Source: CALHVX01 sp964640725 (GTDB lineage Bacteria; Pseudomonadota; Gammaproteobacteria; Pseudomonadales; Azotimanducaceae). Taken from it: a stretch of 61,342 nucleotides of DNA. Positions 1 to 7,785 of the stretch are shown one piece after another; the stretch's first letter is position 1; every line of letters begins with the position of its first letter. The notes beneath the pieces are model-generated. The model ran no database searches and was not told the origin of the DNA. It worked only from the letters and a program-made list of their open reading frames with translations. A program made the translations under genes and the position numbers. Where the stretch lies: positions 1 through 61,342 of the forward strand of contig CAZXIJ010000025.1 of assembly GCA_964640725.1 (NCBI GenBank), read 5' to 3'.

Positions 1-30
1 GGCGCCCGCTCTCAACTTTCGGTTACCACC

Positions 31-378
31 ATGTTGCAGACATCCTTCCAGGCAATCACGCGCGAGCAGTTCAAGCAGCTGCGCAGAGCCAAAAAACTGG
101 TCAAGGACGAGTTTCAGGCCGACCTGAAGCTGCAGGCCCCCAAAGTCATGGACAAGCTCTATGAGTACGCTCTGGAATCCGAGGGCGAGGAGCTGTTCGA
201 GATCTTCACTGCGCTCAACGGCGAGACGGCAAAGCCCGAGCAACCCGCGCCTGCGAAAGCGGCACCGCCTGCACGTGCGTCGTCAGTGCCGCACAAAAAC
301 GTCAGGATTGGCGACGTTGTCGACGGTCAGCGCTGCGTGAGCATCTACCGGGGCAAACCGGTATTCAAACCGGTTTAG
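31..378 (+). CDS. Hypothetical protein, 115 aa
   Basis: I do not recognise a family. The protein begins with a charged, Lys/Arg-rich helical segment (residues 8-30), continues through an acidic helical stretch to about residue 65, then an Ala/Pro-rich linker (about residues 66-85), and ends in a short compact tail containing GDVVDGQRCVSIYRGKPV that could form a small beta unit. There is no signal peptide or membrane segment, so a cytoplasmic location is expected. The ATG is the first start in the frame, 30 bases into the window; the upstream region is cut off. It is convergent with glrR, with only 43 bases between the stops. Coding is supported by codon pattern and the domain-linker-domain composition, not by homology. 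Confidence 0.6.
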   Translation: MLQTSFQAITREQFKQLRRAKKLVKDEFQADLKLQAPKVMDKLYEYALESEGEELFEIFTALNGETAKPEQPAPAKAAPPARASSVPHKNVRIGDVVDGQRCVSIYRGKPVFKPV

Positions 379-414
379 CGCCGCTCTTAGCGCTGCTCTT
401 AGCGCTGCTACCAG
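379..414. repeat. Three 12-bp tandem units between convergent genes
   Basis: Units CGCCGCTCTTAG, CGCTGCTCTTAG and CGCTGCTACCAG follow one another directly after the stop codon of the first gene and fill the gap before the glrR stop. Function unknown; it may be simple slippage-derived sequence. Confidence 0.6.
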
Positions 415-421
415 TGCACAC

Positions 422-1762
422 CTAGGCGCGGGACGGCAGCTCGATTCCGCTTCGACCCAGCAGTTTGTAGAAGTCGGTACGATTGCGACGCGCCAGCCGT
501 GCCGCCCGGCTGACATTGCCGCCGGTCATGCGCAACAGCGCCAGCAGGTAGTCCCGGGTAAAGTCGTCCCGCGCTTCGTCGAAGGGCTTTGGGGGCGCAG
601 GCGTCTGCTCCCCCAGCGCGTAGCGAACTTCTGCAGCGGTTATCACCGGCGCAGCGGACAAGGCAACGTTCTGCACCACGACATTGCGCAGCTGCCGCAC
701 GTTGCCCGGCCATGGCGCTGCCACCAGCAGGGCCATGGCTTCCGGCGCGTAGACCCGCGCCTTGTCGGCATCATCTGACAGCTCACCGAGAAACTGTGCG
801 ACCAGAGGCGGGATGTCCTCCGGCCGATCTTTGAGGGGCGGCAGCTCGAGCGTCACCACGTTGAGGCGATAGAACAAGTCTTCGCGAAAGCGGCCGTCTG
901 CCACCGCCTGGCACAGATCGACGTTGGTTGCCGCGACCAGGCGCAAATCCACCGCCTGGGACCGGTCACTGCCAACCGGCCGTACTTCTCCGGTCTCCAG
1001 CGCCCGCAGCAGTTTGACCTGCATGGACAGAGGCAGGTCACCGATCTCGTCCAGGAACAGCGTTCCGCCATGGGCCGCAGCCATCAGCCCGGCCCGAGCC
1101 TGACCGGCGTTCGTAAAGGCGCCCCGAGCGTGCCCGAACAGCTCCGCCTCAAACAGCGATTCCGGTATCGCGCCGCAGTTCACGGGCACGAAGGGCCCAT
1201 CGGGACACGCGCCCAGATGATGCAGCAGCTGCGCGATCCGATCCTTGCCGGTCCCCGTCGGGCCACGCACCATCACCGTCGCCGCTGACGGCGCAACTTT
1301 GCGCACTCGAGCCAGCAACCGCTGCATGGCCGGCGCCTGCGCGACGAGCGGCACATCGCTCGCACTCGCCTCAGCCGCCAGCGGCGTCGCGCAGCTGCTG
1401 GCCATGGCCTGGCTGATGGTGTCCAGCAGCGCGCGAGTGTCGATGGGCTTGGTGACAAAGGCGAAGGCGCCTTCTCTGGTCGCCTGCACCGCGTCCGGTA
1501 TGGTGCCGTGCGCAGTCATCAACACCACGGGCAAAGAGGGATAGCGCGCCCGCAGCCGATTGAGCAGTGTCAGGCCGTCAACGCCGGGCATGCGCAGGTC
1601 GGTGATGACCATGCCCGGATGTTCGTCGAGGATCAGCGCATCGGCGCGTTTCGGATCGGTGGTCGTCAGGACGCGATAGCCGGCGTCTTCGAGGCGTATG
1701 CGCAGGAGCGCCAGCAGGTCCTCGTCGTCATCGACCAGCAGCAGACTGTCCCTGGCTGTCAT
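422..1762 (-). CDS. glrR: Sigma-54-dependent response regulator, GlrR/QseF type
   Basis: This is a three-domain enhancer-binding response regulator of 446 aa. The receiver domain (about 1-120) has the acidic pocket DDDED and a phospho-acceptor Asp at about 55 (TDLRMPG), with Lys at about 105 in TKP. The AAA+ domain (about 135-370) has Walker A GPTGTGKD (about 167-174), the sigma-54 contact loop as GAFTNA instead of the consensus GAFTGA (about 214-219), and Walker B GGTLFLDEIGD. The C-terminal helix-turn-helix contains GNVSRAARLARRNRTDFYKLL, which resembles GlrR closely. A strong AAGGAGG precedes the ATG. The start lies inside the 3' end of the kinase gene (35-base overlap), so translation is probably coupled. 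In Enterobacteria GlrR activates small-RNA genes with sigma-54; the targets here are unknown. Confidence 0.88.
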   Translation of the reverse strand: MTARDSLLLVDDDEDLLALLRIRLEDAGYRVLTTTDPKRADALILDEHPGMVITDLRMPGVDGLTLLNRLRARYPSLPVVLMTAHGTIPDAVQATREGAFAFVTKPIDTRALLDTISQAMASSCATPLAAEASASDVPLVAQAPAMQRLLARVRKVAPSAATVMVRGPTGTGKDRIAQLLHHLGACPDGPFVPVNCGAIPESLFEAELFGHARGAFTNAGQARAGLMAAAHGGTLFLDEIGDLPLSMQVKLLRALETGEVRPVGSDRSQAVDLRLVAATNVDLCQAVADGRFREDLFYRLNVVTLELPPLKDRPEDIPPLVAQFLGELSDDADKARVYAPEAMALLVAAPWPGNVRQLRNVVVQNVALSAAPVITAAEVRYALGEQTPAPPKPFDEARDDFTRDYLLALLRMTGGNVSRAARLARRNRTDFYKLLGRSGIELPSRA

Positions 1763-3242
1763 GCCGGACCTCCTTGGGTTGTTTCAGCAGCGTGACGCGC
1801 AGCCGGGCACCGTCCCGACCGCCCAGAATCTCAATGCCGCCGCCATGCAGCCGGGCGCACTGCTGCGCCACGGACAGGCCGATGCCCGTGCCGGGAATGT
1901 CCTCCCGCACCGCGCGCGCGCCGCGAAAAAAAGGATCGAAGGCCCGCACCCGCTCCTCGGCGGAGAAGCCCGGGCCGCCATCCCCCAGAACGACGATCAG
2001 CGCAGCGCGCTCGGCCCAGGCCCGCAAGGACAGCGTGCTGCCCGCTGGCGAGAACTTGATCGCGTTCGACAGCAGGTTATCAAGCAGGGTGGCGAGCCGC
2101 TCGGGATCGCCGCGCAACACCAGCCCGGGGGCCAGATCGCTGTCCACCGTCAGCCGCGCCGCTTTGAGCTGCAGCTCCTGCTCGAGCAGGCTGCGGCAGA
2201 TGATCGCCGCCAGATCGCAGGACTCGAAGCGCGGGGCTGGCAGGTTGTCCCGGGACTGGGTGAACTCGAACAGACGCAGCAACAGGCTCTCCAGCCGGGT
2301 CGCGTTGCGATGAATGATCTGCACGATGTCGTTGCTCCGGGTCGGGCTTGCGACCCCGTCAAACAGCAGCGCGCCGCCTTCCTTAATGTTGGTCAACGGT
2401 GTCTTCAGGTCGTGAGCGACCTGGCGCAGAAACATGTGCTTGTCTTCTTCGACAGCCCGCAGCCGTTCGCGGAGCCAGTCCAGTTCCTGGCCCAGCGCCC
2501 GCAGCTCGGCACTGCCGGACACCGCAATCGGCTGGCTCAGATCACTACGCCCGAGCCGTCGGATTCCGCCCACCAGCTGCTGCAGAGGTCGGCTGATGAG
2601 CCGCGCCATCAGAACCATCAGCACCACCGCCATGCTGAGCATCATCAGGCTGCCAACGATCAGGCCGCGCCGATTGGAGCGGTTCTGGCGGGCGAGCTGG
2701 CCCAGCCGGTCGGAGAGCGCCCGGCGATTGGCGGTCTGCATACTGTCCGCGAGCTCGCGCATCTCGACAAAGGTCTGCTCCTGGGCCGCCTGCACCCCAT
2801 CCGCCGGCGCTGATCCGTCCGGCAACGGCGCACTGGCCAGGTTCTTGAGCTGGCGCACGATCCGCCGCGGCTTCGCCGCGGGCTGCTGGGCGGTCACGTC
2901 GTCCAGCGCGCTCAACAGCCGATCCTGCCGCGCCTCGTAGCGCGCCTGCTCAGCAGCTTTGCCGTTCTCGGTAAAGCGTTTGGCGGTTCGGGCCAGCAGG
3001 CCCACCTGGTCGTCCACCGCCTCGCCGAGCGCGGTGAGACGCACAGCGCGATCTACGAGAGCGCGGGTTTCGGCATGCTGGCGCTCGGCCTGCCAGATGC
3101 TGGCGATCACGGCGCCGAGCATGGGCAGCGTCACCACGACCAGCGCCAGCGCAACCAGCGTCGTCAAAGAGCGGCTGCGCCGAACGAGCCGGCCACAGCG
3201 TTGCCTGAAGCTCGCGCCCTGGGTCGTCCATGTCACCGTCAA
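1728..3242 (-). CDS. glrK: Sensor histidine kinase, GlrK/QseE type
   Basis: This membrane histidine kinase of 504 aa is the partner of the adjacent response regulator. TM1 is at about 26-50, a helical periplasmic segment of about 140 aa follows, TM2 is at about 193-215, then a HAMP-like linker. The H-box VAHDLKTPLTNIKEG has its phospho-accepting His at about 277, and the C-terminal HATPase has N, G1 (GDGGPGF) and G2 (GTGIGLSVA) boxes. The KTPLTNIKEG signature is typical of GlrK/QseE. The TTG start is chosen because GGGAGG lies about 9 bases upstream; an in-frame GTG two codons later is an alternative. No glrL/qseG-like lipoprotein gene sits between the two, unlike in E. coli. Confidence 0.85.
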   Translation of the reverse strand: MTVTWTTQGASFRQRCGRLVRRSRSLTTLVALALVVVTLPMLGAVIASIWQAERQHAETRALVDRAVRLTALGEAVDDQVGLLARTAKRFTENGKAAEQARYEARQDRLLSALDDVTAQQPAAKPRRIVRQLKNLASAPLPDGSAPADGVQAAQEQTFVEMRELADSMQTANRRALSDRLGQLARQNRSNRRGLIVGSLMMLSMAVVLMVLMARLISRPLQQLVGGIRRLGRSDLSQPIAVSGSAELRALGQELDWLRERLRAVEEDKHMFLRQVAHDLKTPLTNIKEGGALLFDGVASPTRSNDIVQIIHRNATRLESLLLRLFEFTQSRDNLPAPRFESCDLAAIICRSLLEQELQLKAARLTVDSDLAPGLVLRGDPERLATLLDNLLSNAIKFSPAGSTLSLRAWAERAALIVVLGDGGPGFSAEERVRAFDPFFRGARAVREDIPGTGIGLSVAQQCARLHGGGIEILGGRDGARLRVTLLKQPKEVRHDSQGQSAAGR

Positions 3243-3511
3243 GGTACTGCACCTCCCTCGCCTGCATCGGTGATGCCCGGCAAGTTGGACAGCAACCGCG
3301 CCCAGGAGTTTGCTGCGCCAAAAGCCGTGGGTGGGGGCCCCGCAGCCGTCAAATCCAGTGCCAGTCTCTCCTGGCTGTCACACGGTTCGACCCCGCCGGC
3401 CCTGGTCGCCGGCGCAATCAGGCTCCGTGTCGCCGGGCGCACCGGCGGTCAGGACAGGCGTTCACGGGTTGGCGCCTGCCTCTGACCACGCGCCGGCAGC
3501 GCCGGGGCGGG

Positions 3512-3775
3512 CTACTCTGCCGGCACCTCGTCCTGACCCTGGGCGCGTGCCAGGTCAGCGACGAAGATCTGGTACTCCGTCGAAGAGATGCCGCCGTCAG
3601 CATCGGTATCCGCGCGGCCAAAGTAGACCTGAAGATTCGGGTCCACCTGAGCTTCCTGCCGATCCAGCATGCCGTTGCCGTCCTGATCCATGCGCGAGAA
3701 TTCCGAGGCGGGTTCCTCGGCACAGGCCGGGCCAGCGGCGAGCAGAGCGATCATCAGTGCATAGCGTGTATTCAT
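3512..3775 (-). CDS. Small secreted EF-hand protein, 87 aa
   Basis: The N-terminus is a Sec signal peptide ending in ALLAAGPACA. The mature part carries two EF-hand calcium loops, DQDGNGMLDRQE (about 33-44) and DTDADGGISSTE (about 56-67), each with Asp/Asn at positions 1, 3 and 5 and an acidic residue at 12. It is therefore likely a periplasmic or secreted Ca2+-binding protein of the calmodulin-like/EF-hand family. Two ATGs are adjacent (3778 and 3775); the second has better spacing (6 bases) from GGAG. It is a monocistronic gene between glrK and a divergent oxidoreductase gene; the upstream region contains the first assembly gap. Confidence 0.8.
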   Translation of the reverse strand: MNTRYALMIALLAAGPACAEEPASEFSRMDQDGNGMLDRQEAQVDPNLQVYFGRADTDADGGISSTEYQIFVADLARAQGQDEVPAE

Positions 3776-4264
3776 CATTGACTCCTTCAGTGGTTTGCGC
3801 CCGGACCGTTCCCTGGCCTGGGCACCTGCGACGCCAAGGCGGCGACGCTTGAATACTCGTAGAGCAATCGCTGTGCCAACTGCAGCAAGCCCCTGCGGGC
3901 CGGCCCTCGCGGCTGGCCAGCGGCTTGCCNNNNNNNNNNNNNNNNNNNNNNNNNNNNNNNNNNNNNNNNNNNNNNNNNNNNNNNNNNNNNNNNNNNNNNN
4001 NNNNNNNNNNNNNNNNNNNNNNNNNNNNNGCCAACTGCAGCAAGCCCCTGCGGGCCGGCCCTCGCGGCTGGCCAGCGGCTTGCCGGGGCCGAAAACTGTC
4101 GGCCACTGGCGACTGCGCAAGCCGCAAAGCGCCGATGCCGCGCCGGGGCTGGGCGCAGCTGTCGCCAAAAGCAGACAAGGCGCCCCAGGGCTGCCCGGAC
4201 CGCCCGTTGCCTGGCCGGGTCGCACCCTCCATGCTGCGCCCTCAACTTTTTGGAGCACCCCCTC
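3776..4264. other. Intergenic region containing an artificial gap
   Basis: This stretch separates the divergent EF-hand and OYE genes, so it should hold both promoters. I see no convincing gene in it. If the 55-bp duplicate and the N run are collapsed, about 334 bases remain. The upstream half is GC-rich, and I could not place a confident -35/-10 pair. Confidence 0.5.
3875..4084. other. Assembly gap flanked by identical 55-bp ends
   Basis: Positions 3875-3929 and 4030-4084 are identical over 55 bases and border exactly 100 N (3930-4029). The same geometry occurs at 59476-59685. This is best read as two contigs overlapping by one assembler k-mer that were scaffolded without merging. The true sequence probably holds one copy and no gap. 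Confidence 0.85.
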
Positions 4265-5380
4265 ATGGCCGATATCTCGCCGCTATTCGAACCCCTGACC
4301 GTCCGCGGCATGACCCTGCCGAACCGCATCGTCATGGCGCCCATGACCCGATCCTTTTCGCCGGACGGCGTGCCCGGAGAAGACGTCGCCGCCTACTACG
4401 CGCGCCGCGGCGCGGCCGACGTCGGCCTGATCGTGACCGAGGGCACGACCATCGCCCGGGGCGGGGCTTCGAACGATCCGCGTGTGCCGAACTTCCACAC
4501 GCCGGAAGCGCTGGCAGGCTGGCAGGCCGTTACCGAAGCCGTCCACAGCACCCCGGCCAAGATCGCGCCGCAGCTGTGGCACGTGGGCATGATGCGCAAA
4601 CCGGGTACCGGCCCGGATCCCGACGCGCTCTCAGACAGCCCCTCGGGCCGAATCCACACGGGCAAGCAGATCCAGGACGAGCCGACCGACAGCGAAGTGG
4701 CTGACATGGTCATGGCGTACGCCAACGCCGCTGGCGAGGCCGTGAAGTTGGGCTTTGACGCCATCGAGCTGCACGGGGCGCACGGCTACCTGATCGACGA
4801 GTTTTTCTGGGGCGTCATGAACACTCGCTCCGGCAAATACGGAGGCGATCTGGTGGGCCGGGCCCGCTTTGCCGGCGAGGCCATCGCGGAGTGTCGCAAG
4901 CAGGTCGGCAACGACACACCCATCATTCTGCGCTGGTCGCAGTGGAAACAGCAGGACTACACCGCGCGGCTGGCGGAAACGCCGCAAGCGCTCGAAGCGT
5001 TCCTGAAGGTCTTCGTCGACGCCGGCGTCGATATCCTGCACGCCAGCCAGCGGCGCTGGTGGGAAGCAGAGTTTCCCGAGGTAGACGGCGATGAGGGACT
5101 GAACCTCGCCGGCTGGTGCAAAAAGCTCACCGGCCTGCCCTCGATCACCGTCGGCTCCGTCGGCCTGTCTTCTGACTTCATCGGGGCGCTGGTGAAGGGA
5201 GAGGACTCCAAGACACAGCCGATTTCCCTGGCCGTGGAACGGCTCGCGAAAGGCGAGTTCGACATGCTCGCCATCGGCCGCGCGCTGCTGCAGGACCCCC
5301 TGTGGGCGCAGAAAATCCGCGAGGGCCGAACGGACGAGCTGGAAGACTACGACGCCAAAGCCCTGGCGACCTTGTACTAG
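4265..5380 (+). CDS. NADH:flavin oxidoreductase, Old Yellow Enzyme family
   Basis: An FMN-dependent (beta/alpha)8-barrel reductase of 371 aa that would reduce activated C=C bonds or related substrates with NAD(P)H in the cytoplasm. Family signs are the N-terminal LTVRGMTLPNRIVMAPMTRS, the FMN/substrate segment IAPQLWHVGMM, the strand-helix ELHGAHGYLIDEFFW with the substrate-binding His pair, the Arg-containing NTRSGKYGGD, and the C-terminal phosphate-binding region (ITVGSVG ... MLAIGRALLQDPLWAQKI). The ATG at 4265 is chosen because GGAG lies about 9 bases upstream; a TTG at 4250 would add five residues. A stable hairpin follows the stop. The substrate cannot be told from sequence. Confidence 0.88.
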   Translation: MADISPLFEPLTVRGMTLPNRIVMAPMTRSFSPDGVPGEDVAAYYARRGAADVGLIVTEGTTIARGGASNDPRVPNFHTPEALAGWQAVTEAVHSTPAKIAPQLWHVGMMRKPGTGPDPDALSDSPSGRIHTGKQIQDEPTDSEVADMVMAYANAAGEAVKLGFDAIELHGAHGYLIDEFFWGVMNTRSGKYGGDLVGRARFAGEAIAECRKQVGNDTPIILRWSQWKQQDYTARLAETPQALEAFLKVFVDAGVDILHASQRRWWEAEFPEVDGDEGLNLAGWCKKLTGLPSITVGSVGLSSDFIGALVKGEDSKTQPISLAVERLAKGEFDMLAIGRALLQDPLWAQKIREGRTDELEDYDAKALATLY

Positions 5381-5398
5381 CGAGCGAGCAGCGGCACA

Positions 5399-5426
5399 GG
5401 CCAGCCGGGGCGAGTCCCGGTTGGCC
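5399..5426 (+). terminator. Hairpin downstream of the OYE gene
   Basis: An 11-bp stem (GGCCAGCCGGG with CCCGGTTGGCC, one G-T pair) and a 6-base loop begin 18 bases after the OYE stop. It lacks a clear T-run, so it may be a weak intrinsic terminator or a 3' end stabiliser. Confidence 0.5.
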
Positions 5427-5532
5427 GTTCCGAACCCGGGATACACCTCCTCGCCCCGCAGACACAGGCCCCGCAGCCTCTGTATAGTCGCCGCAGTCGG
5501 CAATCGTCGTCGCGACCCACCCCGAGGAATCC

Positions 5533-7785
5533 ATGCCACACCGATCCGCTCTCAAACTATCCGTTGCGCTGACAGCAACCGCAATCATGGGCACCGCGCT
5601 CAGCTCGCCGCTGCACGCCGCCCCCGCCGTGCTGGAAGAGATTGTCGTCACCGCGCAGCGCCGCGAGTCGAACATCCAGGAAACGCCGATTTCGATCACC
5701 AACCTCACCGGTGACCGGCTCAACGCCCGCTTTTCCGGGGGCGAGGACGTGCTGGCCCTGTCCGCTGCGGCGCCCGGGCTGTACATCGAAACGTCCAACG
5801 GCCGGCTGGCCCCGCGCTTCTACCTGCGCGGCCTGGGCAACGCTGACTTTACTGCCGCAGCATCGCAGCCCGTATCCCTGGTGCTGGACGAAGTGCCCAT
5901 GGAGAAGTCAGCGCTGAAGGCCTTCCCGCTCTTTGACATGGCCGACATCGAGGTCATTCGCGGCCCGCAGGGCACGCTCTTTGGCCGCAACACCACGGCC
6001 GGCATCGTCAAGGTCGACAGCAAGCGCCCAACGGAGGAAACCGAAGGCTATATCAACGTCTCCGGCGGCAACCTCGGGGTCTTTAACGCCGAGGGCGCTC
6101 TGGGCGGCACCATCGTCAAGGACAAGCTCACCGGGCGCGTTTCGCTGCTGTCGCAAAATCGTTCGGATTGGGTCGACAACGGCTTCACCGGCGAAGACGA
6201 CGCCCTGGGCGGCTATGACGTTGCCGCCATGCGCGTGCAGCTGGAATGGACCCCGAGCGACCGCTTTACCGCCTGGCTGATGCACCAGCGGCAGGACCAG
6301 GACAGCACCACCAGCCTGTTCCGGGCGAACGTGCTGAGCCAGGGCAGCAACAACCTGAACAGCAACTTCGATCGCGACACCGTGTTCTACGATGGCGGCG
6401 CCGGCAACAACGGCAACATGAAGTCCAACGGCACGACGCTGAAGCTCGATTTCGAAATGGGGGAGTACACCCTGACGTCCATCACGTCCTACCAGGACAT
6501 TACCGACCGGTTCGGCCGGGGCGACATCGACGGCGGCTTTGGTTGCCTGTTCACCTGCACCGGCCCCGCGGGCCCGGCCAGCACGCCGTTCAGCCCCTTC
6601 GCATCGCCCTTCGTCGTGAACGTCGACACCGGTGGCGACATCGACCTCGAGCAGTTCACCCAGGAAATTCGCCTGGCGAGCAACTTTTCCGGCCCCATGA
6701 ACTTTCAGGTGGGTGCGTTCTACTTCAAGGATGACTTCTTTGGGGTCGCCAGCAATCAGAGCGCCGGTGCCACGACGTTCAGCCCGGGCTCTACCTCGGA
6801 CATCGAAAACACCACCTACGCGTTCTTTGGCCAGGGGAGCTATGACGTCAACGACAAGCTGACGCTTACCGCGGGCATTCGCTACACGGACGACGACAAG
6901 GACGCCACCAACGTTCGCTTTACTGCCACAGGCCCGCAGGTGCTGCCCGACATCAGCCTGGGCGACGACAATATCAGCTGGGATGTCTCCTTCTCCTACG
7001 CGCTCAACGAGCAGGGCCAACTGTACGGCCGCGCTGCGTCCGGCTTCCGTGCCCCCACGATTCAGGACCGGCTGGAAGATGACCCGGAGGTCACTACCGC
7101 AGACTCGGAAACGATTCTGTCTTACGAGATCGGCTACAAGGCCCTGTTTAGCAAGATGCGTCTGAACGTTGCGGCGTTTTACTACACCATCGACGACATT
7201 CAGCTGACCGCGGTCGGCGGCGCCAGCAACTCCACCAGCCTGCTGAACGCCGACGAGGGCACGGGCTATGGCGTCGAGTTTGAGTTCGACTACGTGCTGA
7301 CCGATAACCTCGTCGTCTCTGCGGGCTACGGCTACAACAAGACCGAGATCAACGATTCGACCCTGGCGGTTGCGCCCTGCGGTTCCGGCCTGTGCACGGT
7401 GCAGGACCCTCTGAATGCCAACGGCCTCGCTCTGATCGACGGCAACCCCTTCCAGCACGCGCCGGAGTGGACGGCCAACATCGAGCTGGACTACACCTAC
7501 CCGCTGGACGGTGGGCGCTCGGAGCTGTATTTCTTCACGGACTGGCGCTTCAAGGGCGAGACTAACGACTTCCTGTACGAGAGCATCGAGTACACCACCG
7601 ACACCCAGTTTGAGGGCGGCGTGAAGTTGGGCTACCGCAGCAACGAAGATAACTTCCAGATCGGCTTCTTCGGGCGCAATATTACCGACGAAGAAAATCT
7701 GCTCGGCGGTATCGACTTTGCGAACAACACCGGCTACGTCAATCAGCCCCGCGTCTGGGGCGTCGAAGGCTCTTACCGGTTCTAG
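5533..7785 (+). CDS. TonB-dependent outer-membrane receptor
   Basis: A 750-aa outer-membrane transporter energised by TonB. Residues 1-30 form a signal peptide (cleavage near LHA-AP), followed by the TonB box region EEIVVTAQRRESNIQETPIS, the plug domain (about 45-165, with RGLGNADFT and EVIRGPQGTLFGRNTTAG), and a 22-strand-type barrel ending in the aromatic terminal residue of EGSYRF. The plug motif GPQGTLFGRN is typical of the large OMR clade common in marine and oligotrophic Proteobacteria. The next two genes overlap it and each other, so the receptor is probably the entry step for the substrate processed by the sulfatase and nucleoside hydrolase. No FecR-type signalling extension is seen. 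Confidence 0.92.
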   Translation: MPHRSALKLSVALTATAIMGTALSSPLHAAPAVLEEIVVTAQRRESNIQETPISITNLTGDRLNARFSGGEDVLALSAAAPGLYIETSNGRLAPRFYLRGLGNADFTAAASQPVSLVLDEVPMEKSALKAFPLFDMADIEVIRGPQGTLFGRNTTAGIVKVDSKRPTEETEGYINVSGGNLGVFNAEGALGGTIVKDKLTGRVSLLSQNRSDWVDNGFTGEDDALGGYDVAAMRVQLEWTPSDRFTAWLMHQRQDQDSTTSLFRANVLSQGSNNLNSNFDRDTVFYDGGAGNNGNMKSNGTTLKLDFEMGEYTLTSITSYQDITDRFGRGDIDGGFGCLFTCTGPAGPASTPFSPFASPFVVNVDTGGDIDLEQFTQEIRLASNFSGPMNFQVGAFYFKDDFFGVASNQSAGATTFSPGSTSDIENTTYAFFGQGSYDVNDKLTLTAGIRYTDDDKDATNVRFTATGPQVLPDISLGDDNISWDVSFSYALNEQGQLYGRAASGFRAPTIQDRLEDDPEVTTADSETILSYEIGYKALFSKMRLNVAAFYYTIDDIQLTAVGGASNSTSLLNADEGTGYGVEFEFDYVLTDNLVVSAGYGYNKTEINDSTLAVAPCGSGLCTVQDPLNANGLALIDGNPFQHAPEWTANIELDYTYPLDGGRSELYFFTDWRFKGETNDFLYESIEYTTDTQFEGGVKLGYRSNEDNFQIGFFGRNITDEENLLGGIDFANNTGYVNQPRVWGVEGSYRF

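Noticed and set aside
3243..3511. Short open frame between glrK and the EF-hand gene (3239-3442, minus)
   Set aside because: No ribosome site, no domain and poor codon pattern; it overlaps the promoter side of glrK.
3875..4084. 55-bp direct repeats as attachment sites of a mobile element
   Set aside because: No integrase or transposase is near, the copies border exactly 100 N, and the same pattern in acnB restores a normal gene when merged.
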